NCBI GenBank assembly: GCA_902729415.1
Contig: CACVCF010000556.1
Location: 1 to 64,000 of the forward strand
DNA from: Terasakiella magnetica
GTDB taxonomy: Bacteria; Pseudomonadota; Alphaproteobacteria; Rhodospirillales; Magnetospirillaceae
Reading direction: 5' to 3'
DNA length: 64,000 nt
The position numbers and the translations under genes are program-made. Below the pieces are notes generated by a model. That model was not told where the DNA came from. It worked only from the letters and a program-made list of their open reading frames with translations, and made no database searches. Of this stretch, positions 55,020 to 63,642 are shown piece by piece (positions within the stretch are counted from its first letter, which is position 1; each line of letters opens with the position of its first letter).

Positions 55020-55673
55020 ATGGCTACGCACCGCAGCAGTAAGAAGCCTGCTCTCGTCCGGATTCTGACCTTGATCGCCATGGTCTTTATCGGTGGCGCC
55101 TATTTCTCACCCATCTGGTGGGTGGCGCTGAAGGCTCCCAACTATCCGGCCGAAACCTTCCCCGACGGTATCCGCATTCACTTCCACGTCAACGGCGTGT
55201 TCAACGGCTGCACCAGCCAGATGGTCAAGAGCGAGACCTGGGGCGACGAGGACGGCGGTCTCGACTGCGTCCACGAGATGAACGTCATCAACCACTTCAT
55301 CGGCATGGAGCCCATCGAAATCGGCGCCGCGATGGAAATCAAGGCCGCACCGTATCTGTTCAGCCTGGTGGGCGTGATGCTGGTGGCCTTCCTGGTCTAT
55401 TCCGGTCCGTTCTGGTGGATCCTGCCCTTCTCGGGCATCGTCATTCCCATTGCCTTCGTGGTCGATTATTCAGCATGGCTGTGGTGGTTCGGCCACAATC
55501 TGCGGTCCTGGGCCGCCTTCTCGGTCAAGCCGTTCATGCCCACCGTGTTTGGTGACGGCAAGGTGGCGCAGTTCTCCACCTACTCTTACCCCCATTACGG
55601 CTATGGCCTGTTGTTGGCAGCGTCGCTGTGCCTGGTTCTGGCCTTGTTGTTACAGCGCAAGGCCCTGAAGTAG
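55020..55673 (+). CDS. NosB-like membrane protein of the clade II nos operon
   Basis: 217 residues with about four to five membrane helices (about 12-32, 110-130, 132-155, 190-212). A periplasmic loop between the first and second holds two Cys (NGCTSQMVKS, GGLDCVHEMN) and conserved-looking His/Trp. Clade II clusters typically have a membrane protein of unknown function, NosB, between nosZ and nosD; position and topology fit, but I cannot verify homology. AGAGG lies 6 bases before the ATG. Confidence 0.7.
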   Translation: MATHRSSKKPALVRILTLIAMVFIGGAYFSPIWWVALKAPNYPAETFPDGIRIHFHVNGVFNGCTSQMVKSETWGDEDGGLDCVHEMNVINHFIGMEPIEIGAAMEIKAAPYLFSLVGVMLVAFLVYSGPFWWILPFSGIVIPIAFVVDYSAWLWWFGHNLRSWAAFSVKPFMPTVFGDGKVAQFSTYSYPHYGYGLLLAASLCLVLALLLQRKALK

Positions 55674-55708
55674 ACTTCTGAAAAGGTCTCTGGCGGAAGG
55701 CGGAGCCC

Positions 55709-57028
55709 ATGCGGTTCTCGATCAAGAATTTGTCCAATTCGAAAGTCGTCACCCTGGGGGCCGCCTTCGCCCTGGTTCTGGGAGCGGCGGTGGTTTCCGC
55801 CGCCCCCAAGGGGGACGACGAGCCCCTGCTCGATTCCACCTTGCTGCAGGCCCTGATCGACATCGCCCAGCCGGGTCAGGAGATCGTCCCGCCCCCCGGC
55901 CGCTATAAGTCCCATCTCAAGATCACCAAGCCCATCGTCTTCGACGGCAAGGGCAAGGTGACCCTGGATGGCGAGGGCAAGGAATCGGTGCTGTGGGTGA
56001 TGGCCGACGGCGCCACCGTGCGCAATTTCCACATTGTCAATTCCGGGGCCAGCCACGCCCAGCAGGATGCGGGCGTTCAGATTCGCGGCAAGCACAACAT
56101 CGTCGAAGACAATCTGATCGAGAACACGCTGTTCGGCTTCAGCCTGGAAATGGCGGAATACAACACCGTCCGCCGCAACACGGTGATCGGAAAGAATATC
56201 GACCTGGGGCGGCGTGGCGACGGCATCAAGCTGTGGTATTCCCACCACAATTTGGTAGAGAACAACGAGTTCCAGCGCGGCCGCGACATCGTGTTCTGGT
56301 ACTCCACCCACAACCGCTTCATCGGCAACCGGCAATCGGGTGGGCGCTATGGCTTGCACCTGATGCAGGCCCAGTACAACATCGCCGAGAACAACCAGTT
56401 CTTCGACAACTCCACCGGCATCTCCATGATGTACGATACCGGTGACGAGATCAGGAACAACGTCATCGCCAAGGCGATCGGAGCGGCGGGCACCTGCCTG
56501 TCGCTGAAGGAAAGCAGCGACGTGGTGATCGAGGGTAACGACATCCTTTACTGCTCGTCGGGCATCTCCATCGACGTGGCCCCCTACGAACCCGACAGCA
56601 AGAACAAGATCGCCAATAACCGTATCGCCTATAACGACATCGCCGTGGCCTTCCTCAACGACTGGAAGGACAACGAGTTCACCGGCAATCTCTTCACCGG
56701 CAACATCACCGAAGTGGGCGTCTATGGCGGTGGCAGCGCCAAGCGCAATGTCTGGGATGGCAACCGCTGGGAGGATTACCAGGGCTTCGACACCAACAAG
56801 GACGGCGTCGGCGATAAACCATACCGCCTTTACACCTATGCCGGCCGGGTCTGGATGGACGTTCCCAACACCCGATTCTTCAAAGGCACCCCCTTGCTGG
56901 AGGTGCTTGATTTCCTGGACCGCCTGGCGCCGTTCAGCGAGCCGGTACTGATGCTGGAAGACAAGCATCCGCTGCTGGGCGCCGATCACAAGATCCGGGC
57001 AGGGTCCAAACTGGAGCCGAAATCATGA
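55709..57028 (+). CDS. nosD: NosD, periplasmic copper-site maturation protein
   Basis: 439 residues. Signal (VVTLGAAFALVLGAAVVSAA), then a right-handed beta-helix of CASH/NosD repeats with many N-x-I/V turns (HNIVEDNLIENT, YNTVRRNTVIG, HNLVENNEF). NosD works with the NosFY ABC transporter in building the CuZ site. It lies upstream of nosG with a 4-base ATGA overlap. Confidence 0.95.
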   Translation: MRFSIKNLSNSKVVTLGAAFALVLGAAVVSAAPKGDDEPLLDSTLLQALIDIAQPGQEIVPPPGRYKSHLKITKPIVFDGKGKVTLDGEGKESVLWVMADGATVRNFHIVNSGASHAQQDAGVQIRGKHNIVEDNLIENTLFGFSLEMAEYNTVRRNTVIGKNIDLGRRGDGIKLWYSHHNLVENNEFQRGRDIVFWYSTHNRFIGNRQSGGRYGLHLMQAQYNIAENNQFFDNSTGISMMYDTGDEIRNNVIAKAIGAAGTCLSLKESSDVVIEGNDILYCSSGISIDVAPYEPDSKNKIANNRIAYNDIAVAFLNDWKDNEFTGNLFTGNITEVGVYGGGSAKRNVWDGNRWEDYQGFDTNKDGVGDKPYRLYTYAGRVWMDVPNTRFFKGTPLLEVLDFLDRLAPFSEPVLMLEDKHPLLGADHKIRAGSKLEPKS

Positions 57029-57807
57029 GTGACGACAAAGAGGCGCCGCACAAGGTTGCGGTGACTCGGACGGCGGTGGGCAATGTGGTCCACAACAAGT
57101 CACGCCGGACGATCATGCGCTCCATCGCCATGGGCGGCGCCATGGTGGGAGCCTCGCTGTTCGGCTTCTTCCCGACGCTGCGCAAGTGGACGCCCCGGCT
57201 GCGGCCGCCGGGCGCCATCGCCGAGCGCGATTTCCTCGCCGCCTGCATCAAATGCGGCCAATGCGTCCAGGTCTGTCCGGTCAAGGCAATTGAACTGGGC
57301 GATCTCGACGAGGGCTTTGGCGTCGGCGTGCCCTTCATCCCTGCGCGCGAGCAAGCCTGCGACTTTTCCTGCGACGCGGTACAATGCGTGCTGGCCTGCC
57401 CCACCGGGGCGCTGGCGCATTCCATCAGCAAAAAGGAAGAGGTCCGCATGGGCCTGGCCCGCCTGGACCGCCCTTCGGCCTGCCTTGCCCGCCAGGGCGC
57501 AGGCTTCAAGGGACCGGCGCGGCCCGCCCCGTTCAAGGGTGTGCACCGCTATGCCGCCATCGACCGCTGGAAGCCCGTTAAGCTGGCCGAATACAAGTAC
57601 GATCTGGAGATCTGCGATCTGTGCGTCCGGGAATGCCCGGTTCCCAATGCCATCACCCTGGAGCCGATGTCGTCCGACCCCGGCGACAAGCGGCGGACCC
57701 CGGTGGTGCATCAGGCCTGCGTCGGCTGCGGCATGTGCGAGATGATCTGCCCCACCGAAGGCGCCTCCATCGTGGTCGATATCCGGCGCAAGTGGGGAGA
57801 AGCGTGA
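57025..57807 (+). CDS. nosG: NosG, 4Fe-4S ferredoxin-type quinol-dehydrogenase subunit
   Basis: 260 residues, NapG/MauM-like. A basic region SRRTIMRSIAMGGAMVGASLF looks like a Tat leader. Four Fe-S motifs follow: CIKCGQCVQVCP, CDAVQCVLACP (spaced variant), CDLCVRECP, CVGCGMCEMICP. With NosH it should oxidise menaquinol and pass electrons to periplasmic cytochromes. ATG overlaps the nosD stop and its TGA overlaps the nosH ATG. Confidence 0.93.
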   Translation: MSDDKEAPHKVAVTRTAVGNVVHNKSRRTIMRSIAMGGAMVGASLFGFFPTLRKWTPRLRPPGAIAERDFLAACIKCGQCVQVCPVKAIELGDLDEGFGVGVPFIPAREQACDFSCDAVQCVLACPTGALAHSISKKEEVRMGLARLDRPSACLARQGAGFKGPARPAPFKGVHRYAAIDRWKPVKLAEYKYDLEICDLCVRECPVPNAITLEPMSSDPGDKRRTPVVHQACVGCGMCEMICPTEGASIVVDIRRKWGEA

Positions 57808-58769
57808 TGAGCTACATCGATTCGCTCAAGATCATGCTGGGCGCCACCCCCAAGCGCCCCACCGGCTACACCCCGGAAGCCCAGGCAATGCACGAGGCCA
57901 AGCGGCAGGTCAAAGGGCCTGAGCGCGCCAGGGAAATCAAGGCAGCCCACGCCGAGCACAACAGCCACAAGTGGCGCAACATCCGCTGGGCGACCCTGAT
58001 CGCCATCAATCTGGTGTTCGTGCTGTCGTTCCGCTTCGACGTCCAACTGGTCGAAGGCTCGCTGACCGCATCGCGCGTCATCGGCTTCCACATGGCCGAC
58101 CTCAATTCGGCATTACAGGTGATGCTGGCCTACAAGGTCATCCTGATCAATCTGGTGATCGGCACCACAACGGTGTTCATTCTGTGGTGGCTGCTGGGGG
58201 GGCGCAGCTTCTGCTCGTGGGCCTGCCCCTACCACCTGCTGGCCGAGATCGCCGAGAAAATCCACCTGATGCTGGCGTCACGGCGCATGGTGGTGGACTA
58301 CACCTTGCATCGCGGCACCCGCGCAGTGCTATACGTGGTGTTCGCCCTGCTGGCGGTGATCAGCGGCTATACCGTGTTCGAATCCATCTCTCCCACCGGC
58401 ATCGTGTCGCGCGCCTTGATCTATGGGCCGGGTCTGGCCATGATCTGGGTTCTGGGCCTACTGGTTTACGAAATCATCTTTATCCGGCGCATGTGGTGCC
58501 GCTATATCTGCCCCATCGGCTTGACCTATGGTCTGGTGGGGTCGATTTCGCCGGTCCGGGTCCGCTATAATCTCGATAACTGCCTGCACGAAGGCGATTG
58601 CCGCAAGGTCTGTCTGGTACCCCACGTGCTGGAATGCACCAAGAAGACCTATGCCGAGGATGTGAACATCTCCATCGGCGCCGATTGCACCCGCTGCGGC
58701 TTGTGTATCGATGCCTGCCCCACCGGATCGCTGAAGTTCGAGGTCAAGGGGCTGAATAAGTTGTTGTAG
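57807..58769 (+). CDS. nosH: NosH, membrane NapH-like quinol-dehydrogenase subunit
   Basis: 320 residues with four to five membrane helices after a 60-residue cytosolic N terminus. Motifs GRSFCSWACPYHLL and MWCRYICPIGL are the NapH-type Cys pairs, and a C-terminal Fe-S domain has CRKVC and CTRCGLCIDACP. NapH-like proteins take electrons from menaquinol. The ATG shares a base with the nosG stop. It is followed by dispersed repeat copy C. Confidence 0.93.
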   Translation: MSYIDSLKIMLGATPKRPTGYTPEAQAMHEAKRQVKGPERAREIKAAHAEHNSHKWRNIRWATLIAINLVFVLSFRFDVQLVEGSLTASRVIGFHMADLNSALQVMLAYKVILINLVIGTTTVFILWWLLGGRSFCSWACPYHLLAEIAEKIHLMLASRRMVVDYTLHRGTRAVLYVVFALLAVISGYTVFESISPTGIVSRALIYGPGLAMIWVLGLLVYEIIFIRRMWCRYICPIGLTYGLVGSISPVRVRYNLDNCLHEGDCRKVCLVPHVLECTKKTYAEDVNISIGADCTRCGLCIDACPTGSLKFEVKGLNKLL

Positions 58770-58776
58770 GACCGAC

Positions 58777-58875
58777 GAGCCAATGAAATCCTTCATTGGC
58801 TCGGAGTTGCGGCCAAGGGTCGGCGCGCCTAATGGCGCGGGAGCCAAGGACCACGGACGTGGTCCGCCCGGCGCC
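58777..58875 (+). repeat. Dispersed palindromic 3'-UTR element, copy C, with leading hairpin
   Basis: GAGCCAATGAA-ATC-C-TTCATTGGCTC (58777-58801, 11-bp stem) is followed by the element (58806-58875) that aligns to copies A and B: AATGGCGCGGGAGCC, AAGGACCAC-GGAC-GTGGTCC, CGCCCGGCGC. It sits inside the nos operon between nosH and nosF. Confidence 0.7.
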
Positions 58876-58932
58876 TGAGGGACACAAAGGCGAGTCACGT
58901 CAGTGGCTCGCAGGTATAAAGCCGGAAAACCG

Positions 58933-59778
58933 ATGATTACGTTCAATAACGTCTCCAAGACCTTCCGCCGTCACAAGGTGCTCGACGGCGTCAGCCTGAC
59001 CATCGAAAAAGGCGAACGGGTGGCCCTGGTGGGCTCCAACGGCGCGGGCAAGACCACGCTGATCCGCTGTCTGCTGGGCGAGTACCTGCACGAGGGCGAG
59101 GTCAGCATTGGCGGCCTGTCGCCGCGCGGCCATCGCAAGGACGTGCTGGCCCGCGTCGGCTTCGTACCCCAGATCCCGCCGCCCCTGAAGATGCCGGTGG
59201 GTGAACTGGTGGGCTTTGCCGCCGCCGTCTGCAATTCCGACCCCGAGCGCATCATTGCCATGGTGCGGGAGTTGGGCCTGGATTGGGATCAGGTCCGCCG
59301 CCTGCCTTTTGTCAAGCTGTCGGGCGGCATGAAGCAGAAGATACTGATCAGCATCGCACTGGGCCGTGACAGCGACCTGCTGATCATGGACGAGCCCGCC
59401 GCCAATCTGGACCCAGAAGCCCGCCACATCTTTTTCCACCTGCTGCACGAGCGCAAGGAGCGCGCCGTCATGCTGATCACCAGCCACCGCCTCGACGAGG
59501 TCGCCGCCCTGGTCAACCGGGTGGTGGAAATGGATCAGGGCAAGGTGGCGCTGGACGACCGCGTCGCCGATGATCTGGAGATGACCGCCAAGCTTGACGG
59601 CATTATCCGCCTGACCCGCGCCGAACCCGCTTTCGCCAGGGCCATGGCCGATTGGAATTTCGTCTGCAATGATGGCGGCCTGACCTGGACGGGGGTGGTC
59701 GGCGGCCCCGACCGTCTGCGTTTCCTGGGATTCCTCGCCCGCTATGCCGGTCTGGTGGCCGGTATCGAGTTGAAGTAG
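58933..59778 (+). CDS. nosF: NosF, ABC transporter ATPase
   Basis: 281 residues. One nucleotide-binding domain: Walker A GSNGAGKTT (about 35-43), signature LSGGMKQK, Walker B LLIMDEPAANLD. It powers NosFY, the complex that with NosD supplies sulfur species for CuZ. ATG 58933 has only a weak GGAAAACCG ahead; it stands about 160 bases after nosH. Confidence 0.93.
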   Translation: MITFNNVSKTFRRHKVLDGVSLTIEKGERVALVGSNGAGKTTLIRCLLGEYLHEGEVSIGGLSPRGHRKDVLARVGFVPQIPPPLKMPVGELVGFAAAVCNSDPERIIAMVRELGLDWDQVRRLPFVKLSGGMKQKILISIALGRDSDLLIMDEPAANLDPEARHIFFHLLHERKERAVMLITSHRLDEVAALVNRVVEMDQGKVALDDRVADDLEMTAKLDGIIRLTRAEPAFARAMADWNFVCNDGGLTWTGVVGGPDRLRFLGFLARYAGLVAGIELK

Positions 59779-59788
59779 GAGGTTGGGC

Positions 59789-60289
59789 ATGTGTAATCAT
59801 CGGATGAACCGCCGCCACTTCATGGGTTTGGTGCCGGGTCTGGCCCTGGTGGCCTCGGGCTGTACCAAGAACGAGACCGGCCCGGCGGAGATCAAATGGG
59901 GCCGCGATACCTGCGATTATTGCGGCATGATCGTCGATGATCCCCATTTCGCCGCCCAGGTCCGCGGCGGGCCCAAGCGCAAGGTCTTCAAGTTCGACGA
60001 TCTCGGCGACGCCATCTTGTATCTGTCCAAGCAAAGCTGGGCCGACGAGCCCACCACCGAATTCTGGGTCGGCAGCCTGGAAACCGGTGAATGGCTGGAC
60101 GGGCGCAAGGCCTTCTATGTGGGCGATCAGCGTACCCCCATGGCCCACGGCTATGGCGCCGTGGCGGCGGCCAAGGCGGGAGCTCTGGATTTTCCCGCCC
60201 TGAAGGCCGCCATTCTGTCACGGGGCTCCACCAGCCGTTGCGAGCCCAGTGAAAATATTTCCACCGCCATGGTTGAGGACCGGGGATGA
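59789..60289 (+). CDS. nosL: NosL, copper-binding lipoprotein
   Basis: 166 residues. Lipobox VASGC with Cys at about 25; the Cu(I)-binding motif CDYCGM follows at about 42-47. NosL delivers copper for the CuZ site. GAGG lies 7 bases before ATG 59789. The stop overlaps the nosY ATG (ATGA). The order nosF-nosL-nosY, with nosL between the ATPase and the permease genes, differs from the common nosDFYL order. Confidence 0.93.
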   Translation: MCNHRMNRRHFMGLVPGLALVASGCTKNETGPAEIKWGRDTCDYCGMIVDDPHFAAQVRGGPKRKVFKFDDLGDAILYLSKQSWADEPTTEFWVGSLETGEWLDGRKAFYVGDQRTPMAHGYGAVAAAKAGALDFPALKAAILSRGSTSRCEPSENISTAMVEDRG

Positions 60290-61113
60290 ACGCCTTGATG
60301 CTGACGGCCCGGCTGGATATCGCAGAATCCCTGCGGGCCCGCTGGTTCATGTTCTATGCCACCATTTTCGGCGGCATCGTGGTGCTGCTGTTCGTCTTCG
60401 GTTTGACCGAATCGCGCATCCTGGGCTTTACCGGCCTGTCGCGCCTGCTGGTCACCTATATCCAACTCTGCGTCGCCATCTTGCCGGTGTTCATCCTGAT
60501 CACCACGGTGCGCTCGGTAGCGGGCGACCGCGATGCCGGCGTGTTCGAATACATGCTGTCGCTGCCGGTGCCCCTGGCCGCATGGTTCTGGGGCAAGATG
60601 GTGGGCCGCTTCATCGTGGTGTTCATGCCGGTGTTCGGCGCCATGGCCTGCGCCTCGCTCTATGCCCTGGTTCGGGGGATCGAGGTCGATTGGAACCTGT
60701 TCCTGCTCTATACCACCTTGCTGGTGGCGCTGGCCTGGGCCTTCCTCGGCATCGGCATGCTGATTTCCACCATCGCCCGTTCGCCCGATGTGGCCCAGAC
60801 CGGGGCCTTCCTCACTTGGCTGATCCTGCTGCTGTTCCTTGACCTCATCTTGTTGGGGGTCATGGTGCGAGAGCAAATGCCGGTAGAGTTCGTTGTCGCT
60901 CTGGCGGTGGCCAATCCGCTGCAATGCTTCCGCACCGCCGCCATCTTGCTGTTCGACCCCCAGATGGTGGTGCTTGGCCCCGCCGCCTATGTCATCCTCG
61001 ACGCCGTCGGCAGGACCGGCTATCTTATATTCGCCATTGCTTATCCAGTTGCCCTGGGCACCTTGTGCGCCGGGATCGGGTATCATCTGTTCCGCCGGGG
61101 CGATTTGCCGTGA
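60286..61113 (+). CDS. nosY: NosY, ABC transporter permease
   Basis: 275 residues with six membrane helices, of the ABC-2 family. Conserved features include the SVAGDRDAGVFEYMLSLPV segment after the second helix, common to NosY. Partner of NosF in CuZ assembly. It overlaps nosL upstream and the GTG start of ubiE downstream. Confidence 0.92.
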   Translation: MNALMLTARLDIAESLRARWFMFYATIFGGIVVLLFVFGLTESRILGFTGLSRLLVTYIQLCVAILPVFILITTVRSVAGDRDAGVFEYMLSLPVPLAAWFWGKMVGRFIVVFMPVFGAMACASLYALVRGIEVDWNLFLLYTTLLVALAWAFLGIGMLISTIARSPDVAQTGAFLTWLILLLFLDLILLGVMVREQMPVEFVVALAVANPLQCFRTAAILLFDPQMVVLGPAAYVILDAVGRTGYLIFAIAYPVALGTLCAGIGYHLFRRGDLP

Positions 61114-61841
61114 CCACATCGCTGTCGCAGACATTCGGGGCCGAGACCGTCTCGCCGGAAGAGCGCGAGCGCCGTATCCGGCATGTCTTCGACGTGGTTG
61201 CGCCCCGCTATGACCTGATGAACGACGTCATGAGCTTTGGCATTCATCGCCTGTGGAAGCGGGTGATGGCCAAGGCCGCCGCCCCGGCGCCGGGTCAGGT
61301 AATCGTCGATCTGGCGGGGGGAACCGGCGACGTCGCCCGTCTGCTGTCCGGTCCCAACCGCCGGGTGGTGGTGTGCGACCCGTCGGTCGAGATGATGGCG
61401 GTGGGGGCAAAGCGCCAAGCCGGATGCGCCATCGAATTCATCGAAGGCAAGGCCGAGGCCATGCCTTTCGCCGATAATTCCGTCGATACCCTGACCATCG
61501 CCTTCGGCCTTCGCAACGCCACCAGCCCCGAGGCGGGGCTGGCCGAGATCTACCGGGTGTTGAAGCCGGGCGGACGCTTCCTCTGCCTGGAATTCTCGCG
61601 CCCCTGGGCGGTGATCCGCCCGTTCTACGACGTCTTTTCGTTCCTGGTGATCCCGCGCCTGGGAGCCTGGATCGCTCGCCAGCCCGCCGCCTATACCTAT
61701 CTGGTGGAATCCATCCGCCGCTTTCCCGATCAGAAGGAGATGGCGGGGCTGATGGACAAGGCGGGCTTTGTCCAAGTGGGCTGGCGCAACCTGTCTGCGG
61801 GCATCGCCTGCCTGCACAGCGGCGTCAAGCGGACATCATGA
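61110..61841 (+). CDS. ubiE: UbiE/MenG-family quinone C-methyltransferase
   Basis: 243 residues, SAM-dependent. The signature RHVFDVVAPRYDLMNDVMSFGIHRLWKR, motif I VDLAGGTGDVA and the family block AFGLRNATSPEAGLAEIYRVLKPGG are present. Methylates demethylmenaquinol and/or the ubiquinone precursor. It starts at GTG overlapping the nosY stop (GTGA) and overlaps menA by 4 bases, so it is coupled to both. Its pairing with menA favours a menaquinone role. Confidence 0.9.
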   Translation: MTTSLSQTFGAETVSPEERERRIRHVFDVVAPRYDLMNDVMSFGIHRLWKRVMAKAAAPAPGQVIVDLAGGTGDVARLLSGPNRRVVVCDPSVEMMAVGAKRQAGCAIEFIEGKAEAMPFADNSVDTLTIAFGLRNATSPEAGLAEIYRVLKPGGRFLCLEFSRPWAVIRPFYDVFSFLVIPRLGAWIARQPAAYTYLVESIRRFPDQKEMAGLMDKAGFVQVGWRNLSAGIACLHSGVKRTS

Positions 61842-62785
61842 AGCTGCAAACCGGCCAGACCGAACCGCCCCCGACCGATATCCCAGACCCAACAGCCAGC
61901 CGCGCCGATCAGCCGCCCGATGGCTGGCGGCTGTGGTGGCTGGCCATCCGTCCCCGCACCCTGACCATCTCGGTAGCGCCGGTGGTGGCGGGAACCGCGC
62001 TGGCCTGGCGCGACATGGGCCATGTGGACCCGCGCCCCTTCGCGGCATCGCTGCTGGGCGCGCTGTTGATCCAGGCTGGAACCAATCTTTATAACGACGT
62101 GGCCGACGCCCTGCGTGGCGGCGATCAGCCCATGCGCCAGGGGCCGCCACGGGTTACCGCCCTGGGCTGGGCCTCACCTGATCGCGTCCGCCACGCCGCT
62201 TTGGTCTGCTTTGCCCTGGCCGCCCTGGTGGGACTGTATCTGGCAGCGTTGGGCGGCTGGCCCATCATTGCCCTGGGAGCCGTCTCGCTGCTGGCGGGAT
62301 GGGGCTATTCCGGCGGCCCCAGGCCCATCGCCTATACCCCTTGGGGCGAAGTGGCGGTGATCGCCTTCTTCGGCATCGGCGCCGTCGGCGGCACCGCCTA
62401 CCTCCAGACCCATACCCTGACCAGCTCGTCCCTGCTGGTGGGGGCGGCCATAGGCTCGGTAGCGGCGGCAGTGCTGCTGGCCAACAATTACCGCGATATG
62501 GAGCCCGACCGTCTGGCCGGACGCCGCACCCTGGCCATCACCGTCGGTATCGACGCCAGCAAGGTGTTTTACGCCTTATTCGTGCTGGCGCCGCTGGTCT
62601 TGCTGGCCTCGCCCCTCGGTCCCCCTGGGGGCTGGATCTGCCTGGGAGCGGCGCCACTGGCGCTGGGACTGATCCGCCGCTTCGCCACCGAGACCCGCGG
62701 CCCCGCCTTCAACCTTATCCTCGCCTCCACCGCCCGGCTGCAATTGCTGATAGCGGCACTGTTGGCCCTTGGACTGGCGCTGTGA
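61838..62785 (+). CDS. menA: MenA-type prenyltransferase (1,4-dihydroxy-2-naphthoate polyprenyltransferase)
   Basis: 315 residues, eight to nine membrane helices. The first Asp-rich motif reads NLYNDVADALRGGD (about 88-100) and the second LLANNYRDMEPDRLAGRRTL (about 210-230), both in the MenA style rather than UbiA. Attaches the isoprenoid tail of menaquinone. The ATG overlaps ubiE (ATGA) and its TGA overlaps the next GTG. It links menaquinone synthesis to the nos operon. Confidence 0.87.
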   Translation: MKLQTGQTEPPPTDIPDPTASRADQPPDGWRLWWLAIRPRTLTISVAPVVAGTALAWRDMGHVDPRPFAASLLGALLIQAGTNLYNDVADALRGGDQPMRQGPPRVTALGWASPDRVRHAALVCFALAALVGLYLAALGGWPIIALGAVSLLAGWGYSGGPRPIAYTPWGEVAVIAFFGIGAVGGTAYLQTHTLTSSSLLVGAAIGSVAAAVLLANNYRDMEPDRLAGRRTLAITVGIDASKVFYALFVLAPLVLLASPLGPPGGWICLGAAPLALGLIRRFATETRGPAFNLILASTARLQLLIAALLALGLAL

Positions 62786-63642
62786 TCACGCAGACAGCTC
62801 TGCCCCTGGCACTGGCCTTCATCATGTTCGCCATGGGCCTGACCATGGACCCACGCGATCTGCGGCTGGTCTTCACCCACCCCCGCGCCATGGCGGTGGG
62901 GTTGGGGGCCAAACTGCTGCTGCTGCCGCTGCTTGGCCTTGGTCTGGTGCTGATCTGGCAGCCCGAATCCGCCTTTGCCACCGGTATGATCCTGCTGGCC
63001 GCCTGCCCGGCGGGGGTGACATCGGCGTTGCTGACTCATCTGGCGGGCGGACGCATCGCGCTTGCCGCCGCTATCACTGCCCTGACCAGCCTTGCCGCCA
63101 CCGTGACCGTACCGCTCCTGGTTAATTTCGGCCTGCACTTGTTCGCGGGCTATGAGCAAAGCGTCGATATCCCCGTCGGACGGATGACGTTGGGGATTTT
63201 CCTGGTCGATACCGTACCGCTGGCCCTGGGTCTGGCGGTTCAGCACTTTTCTCCCCGCACCGCCGAGCGCTTGGGACGCATGGCCCGCCCGCTGGCGACC
63301 TTGCTGTTCGCCCTGATCGTGGTCGGGGCCTTCATCAGCCAGCGCCACGCCTTGATCGAACATGTGAATGATGTGGTTCCCGCCGCCCTGGCGCTGAACC
63401 TGCTGGCCATGACCGTGGCCTGGGTGGTGGGCGGCGGCTTTGGCCTCCAGCGCTCCGACCGCGTCGCGGTGGTGATGGAAAACGGCTTGCAGAACAGCGC
63501 CCTGGGGATCTTCGTGGCGGTCACGCTGCTGAACAGCCCCGCCATGATGGTGCCCAGCATCGTCTATGCCTTCGTCATGAACCTGACGGCCCTGGCCTTC
63601 ATCCTGGTGCAGCGGCGCCGGGTTCGATGCTCTCTCCTATAG
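62782..63642 (+). CDS. Bile acid:sodium symporter (BASS/SBF) family transporter
   Basis: 286 residues with nine to ten membrane helices. Family motifs: AFIMFAMGLTMDPRDL near the start, LLAACPAGVTSALLTHLAGG, and VMENGLQNSALGIFVAV. Such proteins co-transport organic anions with Na+. The substrate is unknown. It begins at GTG overlapping the menA stop and is the last gene of the operon. The first two thirds of the long frame beginning at 62299 is out of phase with menA and is not real. Confidence 0.85.
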   Translation: MITQTALPLALAFIMFAMGLTMDPRDLRLVFTHPRAMAVGLGAKLLLLPLLGLGLVLIWQPESAFATGMILLAACPAGVTSALLTHLAGGRIALAAAITALTSLAATVTVPLLVNFGLHLFAGYEQSVDIPVGRMTLGIFLVDTVPLALGLAVQHFSPRTAERLGRMARPLATLLFALIVVGAFISQRHALIEHVNDVVPAALALNLLAMTVAWVVGGGFGLQRSDRVAVVMENGLQNSALGIFVAVTLLNSPAMMVPSIVYAFVMNLTALAFILVQRRRVRCSLL

